From Candidatus Roizmanbacteria bacterium RIFCSPLOWO2_01_FULL_40_13 (GTDB lineage Bacteria; Patescibacteriota; Microgenomatia; UBA1406; GWC2-37-13), in NCBI GenBank assembly GCA_001789745.1, contig MGAN01000021.1, positions 434 through 48,829 on the forward strand: a stretch of 48,396 bases of DNA, read 5' to 3'. The notes below the pieces were generated by a model that was given only the letters and a program-made list of their open reading frames with translations, did no database searches and was not told the DNA's origin. Of the stretch, positions 16,272-24,101 are shown in pieces (within the stretch, counting starts at the first letter, position 1; each line of letters begins with the position of its first letter). A program made the position numbers and the translations under genes.

Positions 16272-18503
16272 ATGATCAAACCTTCTCAACAAACGATTGA
16301 TTCATCATACGTCAAAGACTATGAAAAGCTTTACTCTGAAGTCCAGGCCGACCCTGAAACTTTCTGGGAAAATATTGCCCGCGAACTCTCCTGGTTCAAG
16401 CCTTGGAACAAAGTGCTTGAGTGGAAGTATCCTTATGCCCGTTGGTTTGTCGGAGGTCAAACCAATATCGTCCATAATGCTTTAGACCGCCACCAAAAAA
16501 CCGCAACCAAGGACAAACTTGCTTATATTTGGGTCGGTCAAGATATGTCCGAACGAAGATTCACTTACGGTCAGCTCAATACCGAAGTTTGCAAATTCGC
16601 CAATGCGTTAAAATCCTTGGGAATCCGAAAAGGCGACCGTATCACCATCTATCTCCCGCGAATCCCGGAGCAATTTATAGCCATGCTATCCTGTGCCAAA
16701 ATCGGAGCTGTCCACTCTGTAGTTTTCTCCGGTTTCTCCGCCGATGCCCTGAAAAACAGGATAATGGACGCTCAATCCAAGATTGTCATCACCACGGACA
16801 AATATCCATATAAAGATAAAGTGCTCGACTCCAAGAAAACCGTCGAAGAAGCAATAAAGGAAATAACTTCAGTTCAACACATAATTTTAGTTGATCGTAT
16901 GAATCAAAATTATGGAAAATCAGAGACTCAGAAAACCGGAAATTCGGATGAATCAGATAAAAATAACTCCGAATTATCTGATAATTCTGATGTCAACTAT
17001 CACTGGTATGATGAACTCATGGCCAGTGCCGATACAATCTGTTCGACCGAAATTATGGAAGCTACAGACGCCTTATTTCTTCTTTATACTTCAGGCTCTA
17101 CCGGCAAACCCAAGGGCGTTCTTCACTCCCACGGTGGTTATATGGTCGGAACGTACATCACATTGAAGTGGGTATTCGATATTCGGAATAATCAGAGACT
17201 CGGAGAATCAGAAATTCAGATGAATCAGAATAAATCTGAAGTTTCCGATATTCCGGCAAATCCGGGTCTCCGGCCCTCTGATGATATTTGGTTCTGTACG
17301 GCTGACGCAGGCTGGATCACCGGCCACAGCTACATCGTCTATTCACCTCTCATCAATGGCGCCACTTCCCTCGTCTATGAAGCTACGCCCGACTATCCCC
17401 ATACCGGCATCTGGTGGGAACTCATCCAAAAATACAAAGTAACCAAATTCTATACCGCGCCTACTGCCGTGCGCTCTCTGATGCGTCTTGGCAATGATAT
17501 TCCCGATAAATACGATCTTTCTTCTTTAATAATCTTAGGAAGCGTCGGTGAACCAATCAATCCCGAAGCCTGGCTTTGGTACTACAAAGTTATCGGTAAA
17601 GAGAAATGCCCGGTCATGGACACCTGGTGGCAGACCGAGACCGGCATGTTCATGCTGACCCCCCTGCCGTCTGTCCCCTTGAAGCCCGGCAGTTGTTTCA
17701 AGCCCTTCCCCGGAGTTGAGACCGATATCGTCGATGAACACGCCAATCCGGTCGAAGTTAATAAACAAGGTTTTTTGGTAATCCGTAAGCCTTGGCCATC
17801 GATGCTCTTGGATGTCTATAATAATCCTAAAAAATATCTGGAGACGTACTTTGAAAATGAGAATTTGGAAAAATATTCCGAAAGTAAACACGACCAACAA
17901 ACTGAGACAGGTATCGCAAGTGGTGATAAAAATGCGATGGGTGACGCGAGTGGAAGGGCTCCCGACCCCGCTTCGCCAAAAGGCTTCGAGGGGCAAGCAG
18001 TACTGGCGGCTCGGCCTTCCGTAGCTTCAGCGAAGGAGGCGAAGGACAACGAGCGGCAGGATCCATCGCAAGATTTAAATAATTTTCTTTACTTCACCGG
18101 CGACTCTGCCAAAAAAGACGAAGACGGTTACTTCTGGATCATCGGCCGCAACGACGACGTCATCAAAGTCTCCGGCCACAGGTTGGGCAGCGCCGAGTTG
18201 GAAAGCGCCTTTGTCGCCCACCCGGCTGTAGCCGAAGCCGCGGTCATCGGCAAGCCCGACGAGATCAAAGGCGAAAAAATCAAAGCCTTTGTGATTCTCA
18301 AAAAAGGAAATGAACCGGGTGAAGAGCTCAAAAAAGAATTAATCCAGCAAGTGAGAAAGATGATCGGACCGATTGCCACCCCTGACGAGCTGGACTTCGT
18401 CGACATGCTCCCCAAGACCAGAAGCGGTAAAATCATGAGAAGGGTACTCAAAGCGCAGGAGTTAGGTCAACCTTTAGGCGACACGTCTACATTGGAAAAC
18501 TGA
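16272..18503 (+). CDS. acs: Acetyl-CoA synthetase (AMP-forming)
   Basis: The 743-residue enzyme would activate acetate to acetyl-CoA through an acetyl-adenylate. Adenylate-forming motifs are intact: 'LLYTSGSTGKPKGVLHSHGGY' in the P-loop region, 'DTWWQTETG', 'YFTGDSAKKDEDGYFWIIGRNDDVIKVSGHRLG', and the C-terminal acetylation/catalytic lysine motif 'PKTRSGKIMRR'. The protein is about 90 residues longer than usual because of three in-frame repeat-derived inserts: at 16905-17000 (NSDESDKNNSELSDNSD), 17185-17265 (GESEIQMNQNKSEVSD) and 17930-18066 (a GC-rich, Ala/Arg/Pro segment). All are in surface positions between motifs. It is followed two bases later by family B copy 3. Confidence 0.93.
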   Translation: MIKPSQQTIDSSYVKDYEKLYSEVQADPETFWENIARELSWFKPWNKVLEWKYPYARWFVGGQTNIVHNALDRHQKTATKDKLAYIWVGQDMSERRFTYGQLNTEVCKFANALKSLGIRKGDRITIYLPRIPEQFIAMLSCAKIGAVHSVVFSGFSADALKNRIMDAQSKIVITTDKYPYKDKVLDSKKTVEEAIKEITSVQHIILVDRMNQNYGKSETQKTGNSDESDKNNSELSDNSDVNYHWYDELMASADTICSTEIMEATDALFLLYTSGSTGKPKGVLHSHGGYMVGTYITLKWVFDIRNNQRLGESEIQMNQNKSEVSDIPANPGLRPSDDIWFCTADAGWITGHSYIVYSPLINGATSLVYEATPDYPHTGIWWELIQKYKVTKFYTAPTAVRSLMRLGNDIPDKYDLSSLIILGSVGEPINPEAWLWYYKVIGKEKCPVMDTWWQTETGMFMLTPLPSVPLKPGSCFKPFPGVETDIVDEHANPVEVNKQGFLVIRKPWPSMLLDVYNNPKKYLETYFENENLEKYSESKHDQQTETGIASGDKNAMGDASGRAPDPASPKGFEGQAVLAARPSVASAKEAKDNERQDPSQDLNNFLYFTGDSAKKDEDGYFWIIGRNDDVIKVSGHRLGSAELESAFVAHPAVAEAAVIGKPDEIKGEKIKAFVILKKGNEPGEELKKELIQQVRKMIGPIATPDELDFVDMLPKTRSGKIMRRVLKAQELGQPLGDTSTLEN
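16905..17000. repeat. Family H insert 1 inside acs
   Basis: Begins with AATCAGAGACTCAGAAAAC and shares the words AATTCGGATGAATCAG and TCTGATAATTCTGAT with insert 2 (17190-17265), but is read in a different reading frame. No stop codon arises. Confidence 0.65.
17190..17265. repeat. Family H insert 2 inside acs
   Basis: Begins AATCAGAGACTCGGAGAATC and continues AAATTCAGATGAATCAG, aligning with insert 1 but translated in another frame. Confidence 0.65.
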
Positions 18504-18504
18504 T

Positions 18505-18616
18505 TATACTTCTATACCCGTCTTAGTTGATTTTGCAAATTTTCAACTAAAAATATCTTATTAAATCAACTTAGAGGGGTATATACTGATTGCAATCTCA
18601 ATCAATAGAAGTATAT
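18505..18616. repeat. Family B palindromic element, copy 3
   Basis: Starts TATACTTC two bases after the acs stop and ends GAAGTATA, with the usual TTAGTTGA/TCAACTTAG hairpins. Its position suggests that it forms the 3' end of the acs message. Confidence 0.8.
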
Positions 18617-18656
18617 TAATTGAAATCGCGATCGGTATTTACCCCTCTAATTTGTT

Positions 18657-20222
18657 TTACCTACCCGGTTTAACCCAATCTTCAAGTCGTTTACCGAATT
18701 TGTTCCATAGTTTCGCCTCCTGTTCCGACCCCCAGCCTCCGCCCAATTTTTCTGACATGCCTGCAATGATTTTTCTCAAAAAATAATGCCTGATCGTCTC
18801 ACTCCCGCGGGATGGTTCTAGCGCATATTGAGCAACTATCGCATAGGTATAGAGTCCCTTTGGCAAGGCTGAAAGCATTGCGGCAATGTTAAGATCATTT
18901 TTTGTTATGGATCCGATGGCCTTGGTTGACGCGAATCTAAAAATACAGGGAAGTACCCAACCTACAAAAAATCCGGTTAAAAAATCACTCGCCAAATCAT
19001 CTCCTAACACGCCTTTTGCGTAAAAAGCCGCCTCAGCCAGATTTAAAAGCTGTCCGGTAGCTGCGTAATATATGGGAAGGCCTTTTAATATAATGTCCCT
19101 CCTTCGTCTTTCATCTTCACTAAGATCATCCGTCAACCCACCTATTGCTGTATTATATTCGTCTTCTGATATTAATAATCTCGATCTTGCCTCCTCCAGT
19201 CCCCCAGTTACATTTTGGGTTCTAAATTCGGGACTAAAAATAATTTTGACTGGATCAATCAAGGCCCCTACTGCTATATTTTTTATTCCCGGTACTGCGT
19301 CAATTAAGACATGAGATAAAGCATTTAAGGTGACCGCTCTGTTTCGTCTCGGCCCTGCTTCTTGACTACTTTTTGCTTCCCATAATTGATCGTAAAGGTC
19401 GAGATCTGACATTATTCTTATATAGAGCTCATCCGGAAATCTTTGCCTGTGTCTCTCCACCACTCTTCTAAAATCTTGTGTGTGGATTCGATTAAAAGTA
19501 GGAGACTCTGACTTGAAATATTGCCTTATCTCGTCATGAAATTTATAATTAAAAAATGGCCAGACGCGGCCTGTATGACGGAAGGCCGGATTTACGTCAA
19601 GCCATATCCAGCGGTTATTCCGCTCATCCCACCAAAGGTTTGACATGGCAAAAGGATTGTCCGGATGGATCTGCCCGACTTGCTCTAATCCCAGACGGTA
19701 AGCAATCCCTGCTAATTCTGCTTGGGCGCCTTTGAATCGTTTAAATTCCCCGCCGTGCCCTAAATCATATCTTAGCCCTCTTCCCTGCATTTTTTCTAAA
19801 ACTTGAGCAAAACCTGTGTTCAATAAGGTATATCCCAAAGAATTTGGACTACAAGATTTACCTTGTGTTAACGGTGACAAAACATCATGGATAAGTCTTG
19901 CCCCAAGATGTTCAATTTGAGCCTTATTCTCATTGATTTGAGCCGGAAAAAGAGCGTGGCCCCAGTTGACGGCTCTTAGGAAATGATGCAACGGGTCGGG
20001 GGTTGGAGTTTTTAGAATAAAATCCTCGTCTACGGGTTCTATAACCTGGCCAAAAAATCCTCCGCTATGGACTCGCCCGATTGTGCAGGATTGAGGATGA
20101 ATGCTTACAGTTCCATTGGGATTGAGAGTTTTTAAATTAAATGTCAAAGACTGACCCGGTTTAAATTCATGATAACCATTAAGTTTAATATTCCCTTCAC
20201 TACCTTCTAATCGATTCGACAT
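18657..20222 (-). CDS. Large protein with a divergent kinase-like domain
   Basis: I do not recognise a named family for this 521-residue protein. The N-terminal 220 residues carry a pattern like the protein-kinase fold: a glycine-rich turn 'HSGGFFGQV' (G54, G55, G58), a strand ending in lysine, 'EDFILKTPTP' (K71), a catalytic-loop-like 'QIHPDNPFAMSN' (H186, D188, N195) and 'WIWLDVNPAF' (D209) in the place of the DFG motif. This order and spacing resembles ABC1/UbiB-type or aminoglycoside kinases. The C-terminal half has hydrophobic helices ('FLTGFFVGWVLPCIFRF', about residues 420-440) that may sit at the membrane. An extended -10 (TGCTATAAT, hexamer 20236-20231) is 8 bases before the ATG, directly behind the terminator of the upstream RNA. 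Confidence 0.6.
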   Translation of the reverse strand: MSNRLEGSEGNIKLNGYHEFKPGQSLTFNLKTLNPNGTVSIHPQSCTIGRVHSGGFFGQVIEPVDEDFILKTPTPDPLHHFLRAVNWGHALFPAQINENKAQIEHLGARLIHDVLSPLTQGKSCSPNSLGYTLLNTGFAQVLEKMQGRGLRYDLGHGGEFKRFKGAQAELAGIAYRLGLEQVGQIHPDNPFAMSNLWWDERNNRWIWLDVNPAFRHTGRVWPFFNYKFHDEIRQYFKSESPTFNRIHTQDFRRVVERHRQRFPDELYIRIMSDLDLYDQLWEAKSSQEAGPRRNRAVTLNALSHVLIDAVPGIKNIAVGALIDPVKIIFSPEFRTQNVTGGLEEARSRLLISEDEYNTAIGGLTDDLSEDERRRRDIILKGLPIYYAATGQLLNLAEAAFYAKGVLGDDLASDFLTGFFVGWVLPCIFRFASTKAIGSITKNDLNIAAMLSALPKGLYTYAIVAQYALEPSRGSETIRHYFLRKIIAGMSEKLGGGWGSEQEAKLWNKFGKRLEDWVKPGR

Positions 20223-20230
20223 CGGCCGTA

Positions 20231-20239
20231 ATTATAGCA
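20231..20239 (-). promoter_or_regulatory. Extended -10 promoter of the kinase-like gene
   Basis: TGCTATAAT on the minus strand, 8 bases upstream of the ATG at 20222 and directly after the T9 tract of the terminator; no -35 box is evident. It lets the gene be transcribed independently of the upstream RNA. Confidence 0.6.
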
Positions 20240-20287
20240 AAAAAAAACGCACCGGGTCCTTCGAAGTGCTCTCCGGACCCGGTTGCG
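20239..20287 (-). terminator. Intrinsic terminator of the 20550-20248 RNA
   Basis: On the minus strand CGCAACCGGGTCC pairs with GGACCCGGTGCG (12 bp with one bulged A) around a 15-base loop and is followed by nine T. It is the clearest intrinsic terminator in the window. Confidence 0.85.
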
Positions 20288-20550
20288 CGTAAGTTTCGAA
20301 TTCAGATTTTTTCTTCTTATTCTGGTTTGCCCTTTCTTGGTTCTTGCTTCTGAATTCTTTATTCTGTTATTTCTCTTATCCTCCCATTCCGCCTGCCGGC
20401 TCGTTGCCGAAATCCTTGGGCAGGTGATGGGCTATAAGATGAGTTTCGTCCCTTCTCATAAGTCTTATAGTCTTCTACTTTAAACCGGTATGTATTTAGG
20501 TTTAAAGGAACTTGTAATCAGGCCCTTCTTTGTAAAATTGCATCTGTAAT
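20248..20550 (-). ncRNA. Putative structured RNA or 5' leader, about 300 nt
   Basis: A promoter (TTGACA at 20583-20578 and TAGAAT at 20559-20554, 18-base spacing) points leftward into a gene-free stretch that ends in a strong terminator. Within it are nested perfect stems, in transcript order: CTTTAAACC/GGTTTAAAG (20507-20478), CTATAAG plus ATGAG with CTCAT plus CTTATAG (20470-20432), CCCAT and CCTGCC with GGCAGG and ATGGG capped by CGGC/GCCG (20431-20383), GAATTCAGA/TCTGAATTC enclosing a purine-rich 42-base loop (20357-20298), then the terminator. It lacks the conserved words of RNase P RNA, tmRNA and SRP RNA. It may be a free small RNA or an attenuator/riboswitch for the kinase-like gene. 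Confidence 0.6.
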
Positions 20551-20553
20551 ATC

Positions 20554-20583
20554 ATTCTATACATATCCTATATTATTTGTCAA
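20554..20583 (-). promoter_or_regulatory. Promoter of the structured RNA
   Basis: TTGACA (20583-20578) with TAGAAT (20559-20554) at 18-base spacing, or TATAGA at 16; expected start near 20548. No start codon with an open frame follows. Confidence 0.65.
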
Positions 20584-20718
20584 GGGGTATTTTTATTTCA
20601 CTTTCAAAGCGGATAAAAACAGGCTCATGAGAAGTTTAAAAAGACAAAGCTTTTTGCTGACATCGCAAAGCAACCTTATTTAAAATTTAAAAAAGGAAAC
20701 TCTGTGTTATAATCTATA

Positions 20719-21471
20719 ATGGCTGAACAAATTAATCCAATAGATAATAGTCCAATACTGCGGCCGGGGTTTGGCTTAATTGATGGCAAAATACGAGTAT
20801 TGTCTCCGATTAATCCATATAGAGCCGCTCGAGAACTTCTTGGAGGATCTGAGTATTCTTCTCGGCACGGTTTATTAGCCGAACACCTTTTTATTCTTGT
20901 TGCGGCTTTAATTTTCCCTGATATCCCGGAGTCGGAATTAGCCCGCTTGGGATCTTATGCGGGATTGCATGATCTGGGTAAATCAGCCTTATTACCTATC
21001 GTAATCAAACGCGATTTGAACCCTCTTGAAAGAGGTCTACTCCACCAACATCCCGAAGTTGCCGCTAAATTACTCTCTGGATGGCCAAACGTACCTCCGG
21101 ATTTGTTTACTATGACCACCCTGCATCATGAACGCCAGAATGGAGAGGGATACCCTAAGGGTTTAAAAGCTGGCGATATTCCCTGGCAAGCGAGCATGAT
21201 GGCAGTGGTTGATGTACTAGTCACAGTTACTGCCCCCAGACCATGGGAAAATAAAGTTTTAACTTTTTCTGATGGACTAGGAACTATTGACGAAGAGGCG
21301 TCAAGAGGTAGGCAGCATGGTCAGACAGTTGCGATTCTGATCAAGGCCCTTCCCTCTCTTCAGGATGGCTCGATTGTCGATAGATTCGCTGACAACCCAA
21401 CGGTTCTTCGAAGTCTTTATACGTTGGCGCCTATATATAATTGGCCAACACCTCCATTATCCACTACCTAA
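20719..21471 (+). CDS. HD-GYP-domain protein (putative cyclic-di-nucleotide phosphodiesterase)
   Basis: The 250-residue protein has an HD metal site in 'AGLHDLGKSALLP' (about residues 85-97) and the HD-GYP signature 'TTLHHERQNGEGYPKGLKAGDIP' (about 135-157), close to the canonical HHExxDGxGYP but with N in place of the Asp. 'MAVVDVLVTVT' corresponds to the usual 'VaDvyDALt' helix with changes at the second metal position. A cyclic-di-GMP or other phosphodiesterase activity is likely by family. No receiver or membrane domain is attached. An extended -10 TGTTATAAT (hexamer 20708-20713) ends 5 bases before the ATG, so the message is leaderless. It is divergent from the structured RNA. Confidence 0.82.
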   Translation: MAEQINPIDNSPILRPGFGLIDGKIRVLSPINPYRAARELLGGSEYSSRHGLLAEHLFILVAALIFPDIPESELARLGSYAGLHDLGKSALLPIVIKRDLNPLERGLLHQHPEVAAKLLSGWPNVPPDLFTMTTLHHERQNGEGYPKGLKAGDIPWQASMMAVVDVLVTVTAPRPWENKVLTFSDGLGTIDEEASRGRQHGQTVAILIKALPSLQDGSIVDRFADNPTVLRSLYTLAPIYNWPTPPLSTT

Positions 21472-21477
21472 CAATGC

Positions 21478-24087
21478 TCAATGCCCTTGTAATTTTCTCA
21501 ATGTTTTCGTGCCGAAAAGAATAAGCGAAGACATTAGGACAAAGGCTAAATAATAATATATCGATACTGTCTGGGATTTGAAAATTTCGGCCAGCACCGG
21601 CACATTGACTATCAAATACTGCGTCATAAAAGGAAGCGCAAATGCCAGGAAAAAGATTCCCTGCAAAAGCTTTTTATAATGCCTCCGTAATGACTGGTGC
21701 GAAATCCAAAGATCCACAAAGATAAAAGACTGTATCAAAGCCAGGACCGAGAAAGCGGCAGTACGTCTAAAAACCGCGCCATCGGTGAAGATAAAATAGG
21801 AGCTTAAGACGATAAAAGTGGCAAAAATTCCCACCGCAAAAATATATTTTTTGCCGAATGGTGAAAGAAGCTCAAGTTCTTTCTGCGGCAACTGCCTCAT
21901 CACCTTTTCTTCCCTGGGTGAGAATGCTAAAGCCAGAGCGGGGACTCCGTCAGTAACCAAGTTAATATATAAAAGCTGGATGGGATAAAAGAGATTGGGT
22001 ATTCCAACCATTAGACCCACTATTAAAGCGAGCGCCTCCGATACATTACAGGACAAAAGATACTTTACCGCGTTGCGCAGATTTTTGATGATATTCCTGC
22101 CCTCCTCGACCGCATCGACAATCGTGGCAAAATTATCGTCCGTGATCACCATGTCTGCAGTTTCGCGGGCTACATCTGTACCGATTAGTCCCATTGCAAC
22201 TCCTACGTCTGCCTGCTTTAATGCCACGGCATCGTTAACCCCATCCCCGGTAACCGCCACCACCTCTCCCAGCTGCTGGTAGAGTTTGACAATCCTTGAT
22301 TTATGAAACGGCGTAACCCGCGCGAACACTTTAACTTTAGGCAATTTAAGCATTAATTCTTTGTCGGAATAATCGTCGACCTGTTTGCCCAGCATGATCT
22401 CATCCCCTTCTTCGATAAAACCGGTTGTCACCCCGATTGCCTCGGCCGTTACGGCATTGTCGCCCGTGATCATTACGGTCTTGATTCCTGCAAGCTTCGT
22501 CTTCTTTAGTGCCGCCAATACTTCCGGCCTTGGCGGATCATGAATGGCAACCATACCCAAAAATGTAAGTCCTGACGTATGAAGTGAGAGGTTGGAAACT
22601 GGATTTTTTTTCTTCCCAATTCTAACTTCTTTATCCAACTTCCCACTTCCGTCTTCCAACTTCGCCTCGTTGTAAGCAAACGCCAATACTCTTAGCCCCT
22701 TTTTCGCCCACTTCTCGATTACTTTCTCTATAATTTTGACTTTAGCAGGAGTGAGTTTAACGATCTTCTCACCTATCTGTATCGAATCGCTTATCTCCAA
22801 TATCGACTCCGGTGCCCCCTTTGTAAATAAATATTTTTGACTTTTGACTTTTGACTTTTGACTTACTAATACGCTCATCCTTTTAATCACACTGTCAAAA
22901 GGCTGCTCCTCCACCACCTCCCACTCCTTCCTCACCATCTCAGGAATTAGGCCCACCTTATGGCCCAAAAATAACAAAGCGCCCTCGGTCGGATCACCCA
23001 AGACATCAAAACTGTCATGATCGTGTACGTAGACCAATGAGGCGGTAGAGCATAAAATCCCGTTGAGTATCATTCTGGAAAAAGGGTGGTTTGACAGCAT
23101 AGGCGGCTTTTCTTCCTTATAGATGTCTTCGTCGACATAGATCTCCGTTACCTTCATTTTATTGGTAGTTAAGGTGCCGGTTTTGTCTGTGGCAATAAGC
23201 GTGATGCTTCCTAAGGCCTCAATTGCCGAGAGCTTGCGGATTATGGTTTTTCTTTTTGCCATTTCCTTCACCCCTATAGCCAGCGTAATCGTCATCACCG
23301 CTGGTAGTCCCTCCGGCACTATTGCCACAGCCAATGAAATTGCCAAAAGAAAAGCCGAGAAAATTCTGCCTCCGGCATGAGCCCCTCCTGCACTCTGCCA
23401 GTAACTTAAAGCAAATACCAATATCGACAAAGAAATGCCGACGATCCCGATGGTTTTGGTCAAAGCCTCAAGCTTTTTCTGCAGCGGTGTCTTGGTCTTG
23501 ACTATAACTTCTATCCCTTTGGCAATCTGGCCAAATTTTGTATTCATGCCTGTTTTGACGATTTCTGCGTATCCCCGACCTTTGGCTGCGATTGTCCCCA
23601 TAAAAATCGTCTCCTCTGCGGCCTTAACCACAGGCAGGGATTCTCCGGTTAGTGCGGCTTCGTTGATCTCAAGATTTCGCACCTCCAGAAGCTTGGCGTC
23701 TGCCGGCACTTTAAGCCCTTCCTCAACATAGATCACGTCTCCGGGCACCAGGTAGTGGCTGTCTATTTCCCGTTCTTCCCCGTCTCTCATCACCCTCACC
23801 TTGGTGACCGCCATCTTCTTCAGCATGCTTATGGCATGCTCGGCTTTTCCCTCTTGATAAAGCCCAAAAAATGCGTTGAGAATTACTATGGTCAGAATCA
23901 GCGAGCCGTCTACGGTCTCCCCGACTAAAAATGAAAGTAAAGCCGCCACAATAAGCAGAATCACCAAGAAGTTATTAAACTGCTCCAAAAACTTTAGCAA
24001 AATTGTTTTCTTTTTTTTCTCGCTTATCTCGTTGAGGCCGTATTGTTGCAATAATTCCTCCGCTTCTGGTGATGTTAATCCTCTCAT
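21478..24087 (-). CDS. P-type Ca2+-transporting ATPase
   Basis: The 869-residue pump has the P2-type layout: N-terminal cation ATPase domain, about ten membrane helices, the phosphorylation motif 'ATDKTGTLT' near residue 300, 'KGAPE' in the nucleotide domain and 'VAVTGDGVNDAVALKQADVGVAMG' in the hinge. Membrane-4 'AIVPEGLPAVMT', membrane-5 'SCNVSEALAL' and membrane-6 'YINLVTDGVPALALAF' carry the SERCA-like Ca2+ ligands. It should export Ca2+ (or Mn2+) at the cost of ATP. A repeat-coded SQKSKVKSQK patch lies in frame in the nucleotide-binding domain (22829-22866). It begins 14 bases after the HEPN-like gene, so the two are probably one operon. Confidence 0.93.
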   Translation of the reverse strand: MRGLTSPEAEELLQQYGLNEISEKKKKTILLKFLEQFNNFLVILLIVAALLSFLVGETVDGSLILTIVILNAFFGLYQEGKAEHAISMLKKMAVTKVRVMRDGEEREIDSHYLVPGDVIYVEEGLKVPADAKLLEVRNLEINEAALTGESLPVVKAAEETIFMGTIAAKGRGYAEIVKTGMNTKFGQIAKGIEVIVKTKTPLQKKLEALTKTIGIVGISLSILVFALSYWQSAGGAHAGGRIFSAFLLAISLAVAIVPEGLPAVMTITLAIGVKEMAKRKTIIRKLSAIEALGSITLIATDKTGTLTTNKMKVTEIYVDEDIYKEEKPPMLSNHPFSRMILNGILCSTASLVYVHDHDSFDVLGDPTEGALLFLGHKVGLIPEMVRKEWEVVEEQPFDSVIKRMSVLVSQKSKVKSQKYLFTKGAPESILEISDSIQIGEKIVKLTPAKVKIIEKVIEKWAKKGLRVLAFAYNEAKLEDGSGKLDKEVRIGKKKNPVSNLSLHTSGLTFLGMVAIHDPPRPEVLAALKKTKLAGIKTVMITGDNAVTAEAIGVTTGFIEEGDEIMLGKQVDDYSDKELMLKLPKVKVFARVTPFHKSRIVKLYQQLGEVVAVTGDGVNDAVALKQADVGVAMGLIGTDVARETADMVITDDNFATIVDAVEEGRNIIKNLRNAVKYLLSCNVSEALALIVGLMVGIPNLFYPIQLLYINLVTDGVPALALAFSPREEKVMRQLPQKELELLSPFGKKYIFAVGIFATFIVLSSYFIFTDGAVFRRTAAFSVLALIQSFIFVDLWISHQSLRRHYKKLLQGIFFLAFALPFMTQYLIVNVPVLAEIFKSQTVSIYYYLAFVLMSSLILFGTKTLRKLQGH

Positions 24088-24101
24088 TATGCTTTTGACT
24101 T

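Noticed and set aside
20283-20483. A 66-residue hydrophobic open frame on the plus strand
   Set aside because: It lies antisense to the putative structured RNA, has no promoter or ribosome-binding site, and its composition follows from the purine-rich RNA loop.
20248-20550. RNase P RNA, tmRNA or SRP RNA
   Set aside because: The conserved words (GAGGAAAGTCC and ACAGAA for RNase P; tRNA-like ends and tag frame for tmRNA; the GGTCAGG-GGAAGCAGCC apical loop for SRP) were looked for on the transcript strand and are absent.
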